In this document: positions 26,306 to 35,143 of the stretch, piece by piece
How the letters are laid out: every line of letters begins with the position of its first letter
Position numbering within the stretch: the stretch's first letter is position 1
Origin: Siminovitchia thermophila
GTDB lineage: Bacteria > Bacillota > Bacilli > Bacillales > Bacillaceae_C
DNA: 64,000 nucleotides
Reading direction: 5' to 3'
NCBI RefSeq assembly: GCF_016909185.1
Contig: NZ_JAFBFH010000017.1
Span: 1 to 64,000 of the forward strand
Notes under the pieces: generated by a model
Seen by the model: only the letters and a program-made list of their open reading frames with translations
Told to the model about the DNA's origin: nothing
Database searches by the model: none
Position numbers and translations under genes: made by a program

Positions 26306-27862
26306 ATGGATAGAAAAGCTTGGAAGAATCCAGTATTTACGGTGTCAGCTTTTATAGTATCCATACTCGTATTATTGGGAGCGCTGATGCCAAAGCAATT
26401 TGGAATTGTATCGGGTAAGTTGTTTAACTTTACATCAAAGAATTTTGGATGGTTTTATTTATTAGCCGTTTTTTTAGTCATTGTTTTTTTGATTGGGTTG
26501 GCTATCAGTAAATATGGATTGATTCGGCTGGGAGGAGAAGATGAAAGGCCGGAATTTCCCTTTTTCACATGGATCGGCATGCTTTTTTCTGCCGGTTTTG
26601 GGGTAGGGCTTGTGTTTTGGGGGATTGCTGAACCAATGAGCCATTTTTTTTCACCGCCTTTTGGCGGATTGGAGCCGGAATCGGATAATGCTGCTAGAGT
26701 CGCAATGGGTTACTCGTTTTTCCATTGGGGAATCAGCCAATGGGCGGTCTTTGCCATTGTCGGTCTCGTGATCGGTTTTCTTCAGTTCCGCAAGAAAAGG
26801 GATGGACTTGTCTCTACTGCGCTTGAACCGGTAACGGGCGGTAAACCCGTTGTAAAAGGAACGATTGATGCTTTGGCGGTTATTTCAACCGTAATGGGAA
26901 TCGCTACTTCTGTCGGACTCGGCGTCCTTCAAATGAATGGCGGATTGAATGCTTTGTTTGGAGCGGGGCATTCGGTCGGCGTGCAGTTGGGAATAATTGT
27001 GATGGTTTTTATTTTTTATATGATTTCCTCCACAACGGGTTTGGAAAAAGGAATCCGTTTTTTGGGCAATGTCAACTTGGGTATGGCGCTTGGCATATTG
27101 GTTTTTGTATTTATCGCGGGCCCTTCCGTTTTTATTTTGGAAACATTTACGCTTGCAATCGGTGATTATATTACAAACTTCATTCAATATAGTTTAAGGT
27201 TGCAACCTTATGTCGGAGGGAATTGGGTGCGGGATTGGACTATTTTTTACTGGGCTTGGGCAATAGCTTGGTCGCCTTTCGTGGGGGCGTTCGTAGCACG
27301 GGTATCGAGAGGGAGAACCATCCGCGAATTTATTTTTGGGGTAATGGTCATTCCGCCGGCAATCGCCTGTTTATGGATCGCGGCTTTTGGAGGGACCGCC
27401 TTATGGCTGGATTTAAAAAAGGGGACAGGCATAGCCCGTGCTGTTGATTTAGATCTCACGACCGCTCTTTTTGCCACGTTTGAACACCTTCCGTTTACCG
27501 GATTGATTTCATTCGCATCTATTCTGTTAATTCTTACTTTTCTCGTGACATCTGCCGATTCGGCAACTTATATTTTGGCGAGCATGACGACCTATGGGAG
27601 CTTGCATCCCCCGCTGTTGGCAAAAGTTGTGTGGGGCGTACTCGTTTCCGCCATAGCGGCTGTTCTTTTATATGCAGGCGGACTGGAGGCATTGCAAACA
27701 GCTTCGCTCATATCGGCGTTGCCTTTTACGGCCATATTGCTTTTGTTGATGGTGTCCACTGTTAAACTGGTTCGAAAAGAACCGCTTCCGGTGCGGAAAG
27801 AAGATTTAAGACGCTTCAGGCGTTTGGAAAAGGCCGCCGCAAACAAAAAGACAAAAAAGTAA
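26306..27862 (+). CDS. BCCT family betaine/choline/ectoine transporter
   Basis: A 518-residue, 12-helix sodium-coupled transporter. The family signature is seen in WTIFYWAWAIAWSPFVGAF and VARVSRGRT, and glycine-rich substrate/ion helices in GMLFSAGFGVGLVFWGIAEP. ATG 26306 follows CCAGGAGGATCTG. Divergent from ectABC, it most likely imports compatible solutes (glycine betaine, ectoine) under osmotic stress, as OpuD/EctT do. The exact substrate is not readable. Confidence 0.93.
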   Translation: MDRKAWKNPVFTVSAFIVSILVLLGALMPKQFGIVSGKLFNFTSKNFGWFYLLAVFLVIVFLIGLAISKYGLIRLGGEDERPEFPFFTWIGMLFSAGFGVGLVFWGIAEPMSHFFSPPFGGLEPESDNAARVAMGYSFFHWGISQWAVFAIVGLVIGFLQFRKKRDGLVSTALEPVTGGKPVVKGTIDALAVISTVMGIATSVGLGVLQMNGGLNALFGAGHSVGVQLGIIVMVFIFYMISSTTGLEKGIRFLGNVNLGMALGILVFVFIAGPSVFILETFTLAIGDYITNFIQYSLRLQPYVGGNWVRDWTIFYWAWAIAWSPFVGAFVARVSRGRTIREFIFGVMVIPPAIACLWIAAFGGTALWLDLKKGTGIARAVDLDLTTALFATFEHLPFTGLISFASILLILTFLVTSADSATYILASMTTYGSLHPPLLAKVVWGVLVSAIAAVLLYAGGLEALQTASLISALPFTAILLLLMVSTVKLVRKEPLPVRKEDLRRFRRLEKAAANKKTKK

Positions 27863-28588
27863 GGGCCTGATAGAATGATGACCGGATCGGGAAGAAAGAT
27901 GAAAGGGAGGCGCTTTCTTCGGGTATGACGTCATACTTGCTTGACAAGACTTTTTTAGCTGGCAATATAGAATGGAAAAGGGAGGAGCATCATAAAAAAA
28001 GAACAGCCACGTTCTTTGGAGAGGTGGCTGTGCCAGTCCGATGATTGTCTATTTGACACTGTATTGTGATGGGCATTCAATCTTCCGGTACCATTCTAAA
28101 GTGATGAACAAAGCACGGGTTTTTTTACATCCCGTGTCCCGGGTTTTTATTTTGTCTTGAATGGTTCTGGTTTTTGACTTTATGCGAGCCACTTTGCGGT
28201 TCTGGCTCGTTTGATTTTCTCTTCTGCTTTTTTTCCATGTTTTTACTCATGTCCTTGCACCTCCCATTTTGGTATCCTTTCCAAACTTCTTATTTATATG
28301 AGCCTCTATGTGGCAGGAAAGAGGAGGATATGCCAATAATGCTGAGTATCCTTCCACTCTTGTTATCTTAATGTAGCGAGAGAGCATTTAATGGGGTATT
28401 AACATGGAAAATGAAGTTTGAACCGTATTCTGGGTTCACGTAGACTATATTACATAGAGTTTTCCATCGGTTTTCTCCGGTTTGTGTGAGTTTCATATGA
28501 CTAAACCAAGTAATTTGATCGATACAGGCGGATTACATTTTCTTATTTTGGAAAATTCGAAATAAAAAAACAGGGGGATATCACTATT
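27863..28588. other. Intergenic region upstream of ehuBCDA
   Basis: No convincing gene. TTGACA at 27941 with AATATAGAAT 17-19 bases on resembles a sigma-A promoter. It leads to GGGAGGAG near 27981 and an open 26-codon frame lacking a normal start codon. A hairpin (ACAGCCAC/GTGGCTGT, about 28003-28031) and another (CACGGG/CCCGTG, 28115-28137) follow. The rest holds the ehu leader. Confidence 0.45.
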
Positions 28589-29473
28589 ATGAGAAAGTAT
28601 GCTCTTCTGTTGGCTGTATGCCTTCTCGTTTTTCTCAGTGCATGCGGTTCCAACAGTTCGTCTAAAAGCGGAGGGAAAGGAAAAGACGGACAAAACACTC
28701 TTGAACAAATCAAGAAAGAAGGAAAGGTCAAACTTGGCGTAGCCAATGAAAAGCCGTACGGCTATATGGACGGGGACAAAGTCACAGGTGTCGCGCCTGA
28801 AATAACAAAAGCCGTTTTTAAAGAGATGGGTGTAGAAGTAGTGGAAGGAGAGGTAACGGAGTTCGGTTCCTTGATTCCGGCTTTGAAGGCGGGCCGATTT
28901 GATGTCGTTACCGCCGGAATGGATATCCGTCCGGAACGTTGCTCGGAAGCGGCGTTTGGTGATGTTGAAATCCGATACGGGGAAGGGATGGCTGTTCAAA
29001 AAGGCAATCCGAAAAATTTGCACAGCTATGAAGATATTGCCGCGAATCCGGATGTGAAAGTGTCCATTATGGCGGGAGCAAATCAGTTTAATTTCCTGAA
29101 ATCGCTTGGTGTGGATGAAAGCCAAATTGAAACGGCCGACAGCATTTCGTCGAATATTGCCGCTGTTTCATCCGGACGTGTCGATGCGACAGTCATGACG
29201 GAGGCGACGTTGCGTGAAGCGGTCGCTTCAGCTGATGAATCCAAAATCGAAGAAGCCAAGCCTTTCACGCAGCCGGTCATTGACGGAGAGAGCGTCATGA
29301 GCTACGGCGCGGCTGTTTTCCGCAAGGAAGACAAGGAACTGAGGGAGGCATACAACGCCGAATTAAAGAAGTTATTCGATTCAGGAAAGATTTTGGAGAT
29401 TTATCAAGAGTTTGGTTTTGGCGAAGATAATTTGCCGGACGAGGTCACAACCGCAGACCGGTGTGCTAAATAA
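28589..29473 (+). CDS. ehuB: Ectoine/hydroxyectoine-binding lipoprotein EhuB
   Basis: A 294-residue lipoprotein (lipobox FLSAC, Cys19) of the amino-acid binding protein family. The C-terminus QEFGFGEDNLPDEVTTADRC and the RPERCSEAAFGD segment are characteristic of EhuB, which binds ectoine and hydroxyectoine. ATG 28589 follows CAGGGGGATATC. First gene of ehuBCDA. Confidence 0.92.
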   Translation: MRKYALLLAVCLLVFLSACGSNSSSKSGGKGKDGQNTLEQIKKEGKVKLGVANEKPYGYMDGDKVTGVAPEITKAVFKEMGVEVVEGEVTEFGSLIPALKAGRFDVVTAGMDIRPERCSEAAFGDVEIRYGEGMAVQKGNPKNLHSYEDIAANPDVKVSIMAGANQFNFLKSLGVDESQIETADSISSNIAAVSSGRVDATVMTEATLREAVASADESKIEEAKPFTQPVIDGESVMSYGAAVFRKEDKELREAYNAELKKLFDSGKILEIYQEFGFGEDNLPDEVTTADRCAK

Positions 29474-29515
29474 TATCCCGCAACAAATGAAGGCGCACCT
29501 AAGAATGAAAAGGGG

Positions 29516-30181
29516 ATGTCTATCATAGATAATGTTACAATGTTTCTTCCAGAATTGTTGCAGGGAGCGAAAGTCACCATTCAGGTGCTGTTTTTATCGG
29601 CCGTGTTAGCTTTTTTCCTTGCCTTTCTTTTCGGTTTGGGCAGGGTGTCGCGCTTTTGGATCGTCCGGTTTTTGACGGGAGTGATGGTCGAGCTGTTTCG
29701 CGGCACTTCCCTGCTTGTGCAAATGTTCTTTTTCTTCTTCGCCCTCCCGGCCTTTGGAGTGGAACTGTCTCCGTTTACAGCAGGGGTGATCGCCCTTAGC
29801 CTAAACTATGGGGCTTATGCATCGGAGATTGTCCGGGGAGCGATTTTGGCCATACCCGGCGGACAGACGGAAGCCGGTATTGCTCTGAATATGACTCGTT
29901 GGCAGCGAATGCGGCTCGTCATTTTGCCGCAGGCGTTTAAAATCATGCTGCCGGGGTTTGGAAATATTTCGATTGAACTCCTGAAAGGAACGTCACTTGT
30001 CTCGCTTGTGACTCTGGCCGACCTGACGTTCCAAGGCAGGATGCTGAAAGATAATTATACGGGGGATCAGGTGGAAATCTTTACGCTTCTTCTCCTGCTC
30101 TATTTTGTCATCGCCCTGCCGCTTATATTTGGCGCGCGTTGGCTTGAAAAACGCGCGGCGAAGGGAGTGGTGGCCGGATGA
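29516..30181 (+). CDS. ehuC: Ectoine/hydroxyectoine ABC permease EhuC
   Basis: 221 residues, His/Glu/Gln-type ABC permease with about five helices. A GTSLLVQMFFFFFALP loop and an EAA motif around TEAGIALNMTRWQRMRLVILPQA are visible. ATG 29516 has AAAGGGG immediately in front, unusually close. It ends in a 4-base overlap with ehuD, indicating coupled translation. Confidence 0.9.
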   Translation: MSIIDNVTMFLPELLQGAKVTIQVLFLSAVLAFFLAFLFGLGRVSRFWIVRFLTGVMVELFRGTSLLVQMFFFFFALPAFGVELSPFTAGVIALSLNYGAYASEIVRGAILAIPGGQTEAGIALNMTRWQRMRLVILPQAFKIMLPGFGNISIELLKGTSLVSLVTLADLTFQGRMLKDNYTGDQVEIFTLLLLLYFVIALPLIFGARWLEKRAAKGVVAG

Positions 30182-30876
30182 CATGGGATTGGGGTTTTGC
30201 GATTGATATTTTTCCGAGAATCCTCAAGGCGATGTGGATTACGCTTGGCGCGACAGTTGTCGCTTATCTCATTGCGCTTGTGCTCGGGCTTGTTCTGACG
30301 CTGCTTCGCCGGACGAAGATCAAGCCGGTGAAGTGGCTGGCGGTCGGATTTATCGAGTTTGTCCGCAGTACGCCGCCACTCGTCCAACTGTTTTTCCTCT
30401 TTTATGCCTTGCCGGAAATTCCGTACATCGGTTTTGCCATGAGCCCGTTTCTCACGGGTGCCTTGGGACTTGGCATCCATTACAGCACGTATATATCGGA
30501 AATTTACCGCTCCGGGATAGAGGCGGTGCCCAAAAGCCAGTGGGAAGCAAGCACGGCACTGAACTTTTCCCGGACTCAGACATGGGTGAAAGTGATTTTG
30601 CCGCAAGCGATTCCGCCCGTTATCCCGATGCTTGGGAATTATCTCATCGTGTTGTTTAAAGAGACGCCGCTACTATCCGCCATTTTGGTGGTGGAGATGT
30701 TGCAGACGGCCAAAATCATCGGGTCTGAAACATGGCGTTACTTGGAACCGATCACGATTGTGGGACTGTTGTTCCTGCTCTTGAGTTACCCGTCGTCCCT
30801 GCTCGTGCAGCATGTGGAGAAAAAGCTGAAAAGGGCAGGCGGCAAACACCATGCCACGAAAGGAGTGAGCCTGTAA
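30178..30876 (+). CDS. ehuD: Ectoine/hydroxyectoine ABC permease EhuD
   Basis: 232 residues of the same permease family. RSTPPLVQLFFLFYALPEIP and the EAA loop SQWEASTALNFSRTQTWVKV are visible, and KETPLLSAILVVEML is a conserved helix end. The ATG overlaps the ehuC stop (GGATGA) and the gene ends directly before ehuA. It forms the heteromeric channel with EhuC. Confidence 0.9.
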   Translation: MTWDWGFAIDIFPRILKAMWITLGATVVAYLIALVLGLVLTLLRRTKIKPVKWLAVGFIEFVRSTPPLVQLFFLFYALPEIPYIGFAMSPFLTGALGLGIHYSTYISEIYRSGIEAVPKSQWEASTALNFSRTQTWVKVILPQAIPPVIPMLGNYLIVLFKETPLLSAILVVEMLQTAKIIGSETWRYLEPITIVGLLFLLLSYPSSLLVQHVEKKLKRAGGKHHATKGVSL

Positions 30877-31719
30877 ATGACCGTATTGAAAAAAGCCGTT
30901 GGGGATGATCCGGCCCCGGGAGCCATCCAAGATCATCCGCCACAACGTCCGATGGTTTCTTATCAGGATATCCGCAAATCGTTCGGGGAAACGGAAGTGT
31001 TAAAAGGAATTGACCTTGATATCAAGCCGGGGGAAAAGATCACGATTATCGGTCCGAGCGGCTCGGGTAAAACGACGATTATCCGAATGCTCATGACATT
31101 GGAGGAACCGACATCCGGAGTGATTGAAGTGGACGGAGAGCCGCTTTGGCACAAGGAAGTCAAAGGAAGATTAGTACCCGCGGATGAGAAACATTTGCGG
31201 AAAGTGCGCGGGAAAATCGGAATGGTCTTTCAACAGTACAACCTCTTCCCGCATATGACGATATTAAGGAACGTTATCGAGGCGCCGATCCATGTGCTTG
31301 GCGTGCCGAAGCAGGAAGCGGTGGAGCGGGCGCTTGAGATGCTGGAGAAAGTCGGATTGAAAGACCATGTCGATAAATATCCGGCGCAGTTATCGGGAGG
31401 CCAGCAACAGCGTGTGGCCATTGCCCGGGCACTTGTCATGGAGCCAAAGGTAATGCTCTTTGATGAAGTGACCTCTGCTCTGGACCCGGAACTGGTCGGA
31501 GAAGTGTTAAAGACGATCAAAGACATTGCGAAAACGAGCAATATGACGATGATTCTCGTTACACACGAAATGGATTTTGCCCGTGAAATATCCGATCGCG
31601 TCGTGTTTATCGACCAGGGGAACATTGTTGAGCAAGGGCCGCCGGAAGAAGTGCTGGAAAATCCGGAGACGGAACGGCTGCAAACATTTTTACAACATTT
31701 TCGAAATGGTTACGAATAA
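30877..31719 (+). CDS. ehuA: Ectoine/hydroxyectoine ABC ATPase EhuA
   Basis: 280 residues with Walker A GPSGSGKTT near residue 60, signature LSGGQQQR, Walker B VMLFDEVTSALDPE and the His switch VTHEMDFAR. The extra ~20 N-terminal residues before MVSYQDIRKSFGE are typical of EhuA. It powers EhuCD. The operon ends in a strong terminator. Confidence 0.93.
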   Translation: MTVLKKAVGDDPAPGAIQDHPPQRPMVSYQDIRKSFGETEVLKGIDLDIKPGEKITIIGPSGSGKTTIIRMLMTLEEPTSGVIEVDGEPLWHKEVKGRLVPADEKHLRKVRGKIGMVFQQYNLFPHMTILRNVIEAPIHVLGVPKQEAVERALEMLEKVGLKDHVDKYPAQLSGGQQQRVAIARALVMEPKVMLFDEVTSALDPELVGEVLKTIKDIAKTSNMTMILVTHEMDFAREISDRVVFIDQGNIVEQGPPEEVLENPETERLQTFLQHFRNGYE

Positions 31720-31721
31720 AT

Positions 31722-31763
31722 AAAAATGATCCTTCTGCTTAAATTGTGGAAGGATCATTTTTC
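31722..31763. terminator. Strong terminator after ehuBCDA
   Basis: AAAAATGATCCTTC pairs with GAAGGATCATTTTT, a 14-bp stem flanked by A and T tracts, functional on either strand. Confidence 0.93.
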
Positions 31764-31961
31764 TTCTGAAAATCACCGGTCTCTTTTTCCTGGGCAATCC
31801 TGTCCAACTGGTGAAATATCTTGTAAAATGACGTCTATATTTTTCACTTACTCTAGGACATCTATCTGATTGGCACTTTGGTTTAAACCTCCATTTTTCC
31901 TTCAAAGGGAAAAACTTGCTATGATATTGTAAGAAGTGAACGAGCTAAAAAGGGTGGTTTA

Positions 31962-32606
31962 ATGGAAAAGCTTTCGGTTGTCTCATTGCTCAATGTGATT
32001 GGTGAGTTATTTTCGGATGAAATTTCAATTGCTGTATCGAATACAAAAGAATACATATATTATCGTCCGAGCAAGCGGGTTGATTTAAAAATCAAGCCGG
32101 GGGACCCTGTGAAGGAAGGAACAATCGCGTATAAAGCGCTGACTACGAATCAAAAAGTGTCAGAGTTTATTCACCGTGAAGTGTACGGAGTGCCCTATCA
32201 CGGCATGGCTGTGCCGTTCGAATATGGGGGGAAGCTGGAAGGTTGCGTGACGGCCATTTACCCTGCTTATACAGAAGGTAAATCGGTTGTAACGATTAAA
32301 TCAAATGATGGCTGGATTCCCGTCCCCTTTGAAAACGTAAAGTATCTGGAAGTAAAAGATCGAAAGACACATGTTTTCGCAGATGGCTTTTCGGGAACCC
32401 ATAAGGATCCGCTGCAAGAGTTTGAGTATTTATTGCCAAGAGACATGTTTATTCGCTGCCACCGATCATTTATCGTGAATGTTCGCTATATACAGGAAAT
32501 ATATCCAGACACCCACTCAACATTTATTTTGGAAATGGACAATCAAACAAGAATTCCTGTCAGCCAATCGTATGCCAGTTATTTCCGGAAGATGCTCGGC
32601 TTTTGA
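31962..32606 (+). CDS. LytTR-type transcriptional regulator
   Basis: 214 residues. The first ~105 resemble a small-molecule sensing fold (MAVPFEYGGKLEGCVTAIYP). Residues about 115-212 form a LytTR DNA-binding domain (VKYLEVKDRKTHVFADGF, MFIRCHRSFIVNVRYIQEI). There is no receiver domain, so it is a one-component regulator. ATG 31962 after GGGTGGTTTA. It lies 135 bases before the CoA-transferase gene on the same strand and probably regulates it. Confidence 0.85.
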   Translation: MEKLSVVSLLNVIGELFSDEISIAVSNTKEYIYYRPSKRVDLKIKPGDPVKEGTIAYKALTTNQKVSEFIHREVYGVPYHGMAVPFEYGGKLEGCVTAIYPAYTEGKSVVTIKSNDGWIPVPFENVKYLEVKDRKTHVFADGFSGTHKDPLQEFEYLLPRDMFIRCHRSFIVNVRYIQEIYPDTHSTFILEMDNQTRIPVSQSYASYFRKMLGF

Positions 32607-32741
32607 AAAAAATTCTTCTGCCTCAGCCATTATATTTTGTCGCTTAATCGGTGTTTTTCTTGTTATAGGCCTGATTTCTCCAAAAGCTTCATGCATAGGA
32701 TAAAATAATTTTTAACTATATGCAGAGAAAGAGGGATATCA

Positions 32742-34262
32742 TTGGGTAAAATGAAGGATCGCATCAGAGATTCACGCTTATGGGACCGTATTTGTTCGGC
32801 TGAAGAAGCGGCTTCCTGGATCAAGGATGGGATGACATTGGGATTAAGCGGTTTTACTCGAGCAGGTGATGTGAAAGCGGTTCCTTTTGCGTTGGTGGAG
32901 CGGGCTAAAAAAGAACCGTTGAAGGTAAACGTGTTCACTGGAGCCTCTCTCGGGTCTGATGTTGATAAAATGTTTGCCGAAGCTGGTATCATACGTAAAC
33001 GTTTGCCTTTTCAAGCAGATGCAGTGATGCGGAAAAAGATCAATGCAGGAGAGCTGTTATTTGTTGATCACCATCTTTCTCATACGGCTGAATATGTCAG
33101 GGCAAATACGATAGAACCCATTGACGTGGCTATATTGGAAGCGATTTCGATTACAGAAGACGGAATGGTGATCCCCTCGACATCCGTAGGGAATTCCTTG
33201 TCTTTTGCGAAGCAGGCCAAATCGATCATCATTGAAATCAACATGGCGCAGCCGTCACTATTGGAAGGGTTGCATGACTTATATGATCCCGAAAAGCAAG
33301 GTGAGCGTTCACCGATCCCATTGAAAAAGGTGGAGGATCGGATCGGGACAACCGGGATTCCGGTTGATGTTGAAAAAATAAAAGGAATCGTATTTACAGA
33401 GCAATTGGATTCTCCATCCACGATCGTGGACCCGGATGATGAAACGCAAATGATGGCAAAACACTTGATTGGTTTTTTACGGAAGGAAGTAAAAGCAGGC
33501 AGGTTGGCCGAACACCTTGCCCCATTACAATCGGGCATCGGGTCGGTAGCCAACGCGGTACTTCACGGGATGCTTGATTCTGAATTTAAAGACTTGGAAA
33601 TATACTCTGAAGTTCTTCAAGATGCTGTATTTGATTTAATTGACGCGGGTAAAGTGCGATTTGCTTCTTGTTGTTCCATAACATTATCGGAAAAGAAAAT
33701 GAACCACGTTTTTGGCCAGTTTGAAAAATATCGGGATAAGCTGATTATGCGTCCTCAAGAGTTGTCAAATCATCCGGAAATCATCCGCAGGCTTGGCTTG
33801 ATTTCTATTAATGCGGCTTTGGAGTTTGATATATACGGCAATGTGAACTCGACACATGTTTCCGGTACAAATATGATGAATGGAATTGGCGGCTCCGGCG
33901 ATTTTGCCCGCAATGCCCGGCTGGCTATTTTCGTAACGAAATCATTAGCCAAAGGCGGCGATATTTCCAGTATTGTCCCATTTGTTTCTCATGTGGACCA
34001 TACGGAACATGATGTGGACGTTGTGGTGACCGAACAAGGATATGCGGATTTAAGAGGGTTGGCACCAAGAGAAAGAGCACCCTTAATCATTGAAAATTGT
34101 GCCCACCCCCTATACCGTGATCAGTTATGGACGTATTATAGCGAAGCGTTGGAGCGGGGAGGCCAAACACCGCATGTTCTTGAAAAAGCCTTTTCTTGGC
34201 ATATCCAATATAAAAATCAAGGAACAATGCTTCAACAAATAAAGGAAAAAGAAATGGCATAA
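32742..34262 (+). CDS. Acetyl-CoA hydrolase / succinyl-CoA:acetate CoA-transferase family
   Basis: 506 residues of the Cat1/AarC class. The catalytic Glu lies in LEIYSEVLQDAVF near residue 289, and GIGSVANAVL, HVSGTNMMNGIGGSGDFARN and VTEQGYADLRGLAPRERA are family blocks. TTG start at 32742 after GAAAGAGGG; ATG is three codons later. It moves CoA between acetate and succinate or a similar acid, linking fermentation or amino-acid breakdown products to acetyl-CoA. Confidence 0.92.
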   Translation: MGKMKDRIRDSRLWDRICSAEEAASWIKDGMTLGLSGFTRAGDVKAVPFALVERAKKEPLKVNVFTGASLGSDVDKMFAEAGIIRKRLPFQADAVMRKKINAGELLFVDHHLSHTAEYVRANTIEPIDVAILEAISITEDGMVIPSTSVGNSLSFAKQAKSIIIEINMAQPSLLEGLHDLYDPEKQGERSPIPLKKVEDRIGTTGIPVDVEKIKGIVFTEQLDSPSTIVDPDDETQMMAKHLIGFLRKEVKAGRLAEHLAPLQSGIGSVANAVLHGMLDSEFKDLEIYSEVLQDAVFDLIDAGKVRFASCCSITLSEKKMNHVFGQFEKYRDKLIMRPQELSNHPEIIRRLGLISINAALEFDIYGNVNSTHVSGTNMMNGIGGSGDFARNARLAIFVTKSLAKGGDISSIVPFVSHVDHTEHDVDVVVTEQGYADLRGLAPRERAPLIIENCAHPLYRDQLWTYYSEALERGGQTPHVLEKAFSWHIQYKNQGTMLQQIKEKEMA

Positions 34263-34289
34263 GCCTTGGCTGCTATGCCATTTTTTTTG
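34253..34289 (+). terminator. Terminator of the CoA-transferase gene
   Basis: AATGGCATA pairs with TATGCCATT followed by TTTTTTTG, overlapping the stop codon. Confidence 0.92.
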
Positions 34290-34411
34290 TTTTCTATTAT
34301 AAATCGGATTATTTATTGGAATAGTAGATGACTGAAACCGTCTGATCATCAATTTTTTTAAAAAAACTTGAAAGACATTTTAAATCGAATTACCTTATCT
34401 AAGAAAGACTG

Positions 34412-34699
34412 AAAATAACGATTGAAGAATTACCTGAATCAAGGATTGCTTATTTCCGAAATGTTGGGAAGTATGGTGAAAAGCAAAATAAAAAAAGTGG
34501 GAAAATCATTCCACAATTTCAGGCAGACCGCAAGATACTCAAAGAGATGATTCGTCCTAAAGAGGAATGTCGTTACGATGTTTGCGTAGTAATACATAAA
34601 GATTTTAATGTGACAAAACCAGCCCATGTTGGTAAATTATCCGGCGGGAAATACGCTGTTTTCTTGGCAGTCAGTGAATTTTGGGGAAATATTTTTTAG
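34412..34699 (+). pseudogene. GyrI-like small-molecule-binding domain remnant
   Basis: The frame from 34412 reads KITIEELPESRIAYFRNVGK and later YDVCVVIHKDF and LSGGKYAVFLAVSEFWGNIF, ending in TAG. This follows the pattern of AraC-associated/GyrI-like effector-binding domains. A central part appears deleted (GEKQNKKSGKIIPQFQ joins abruptly) and the C-terminus is replaced. No AraC helix-turn-helix precedes it (TGA at 34409-34411). Confidence 0.65.
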
Positions 34700-35143
34700 A
34701 GATAGAAAGAAATGATCTATCGATAAGAGAACAACTAATTATAGAAAGAATGTGACATATTAGTTCCTACGAAGCAGGGACATTCAGAATTCGCAGTAGG
34801 GTGATTGTAAAATCGGAATACCTTTTTTCAATATGTAATTGCGAGCCGGCAGCATTTAAAAGCAATCGTTTTGCTTTTGCGCAATTCTTTGTACCTGTAT
34901 TTTCGAATAAGAAAGACCATTGATCATGATGGACTCTTCCAATAAAAAATCGTTATGTTTGATGCTCATTTTTTACATGAATGGGTTTGCCTTGATGCTC
35001 GCTTTCTGGCTTCCTTTATTCTTTTGCATTTTTTCACAGTGCTGGAGAAATGTATGGACGAAATCATCTTCCATGTTAAAATGAGATGTAACACATTGTT
35101 GAAAGCGATTACAGTAATTTATGGACAGAAATGAGGTGGTCAC
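34700..35143. other. Intergenic region upstream of hutH
   Basis: I see no convincing gene. A 37-codon frame on the minus strand (about 34863-34976, product ending KQNDCF) lacks a clear ribosome binding site. The last 100 bases hold the hutH leader with GAGGTGG. Confidence 0.35.

Noticed and set aside
28493-29125. 210-codon minus-strand ORF opposite ehuB
   Set aside because: Antisense shadow; ehuB on the plus strand has family motifs and a ribosome binding site.
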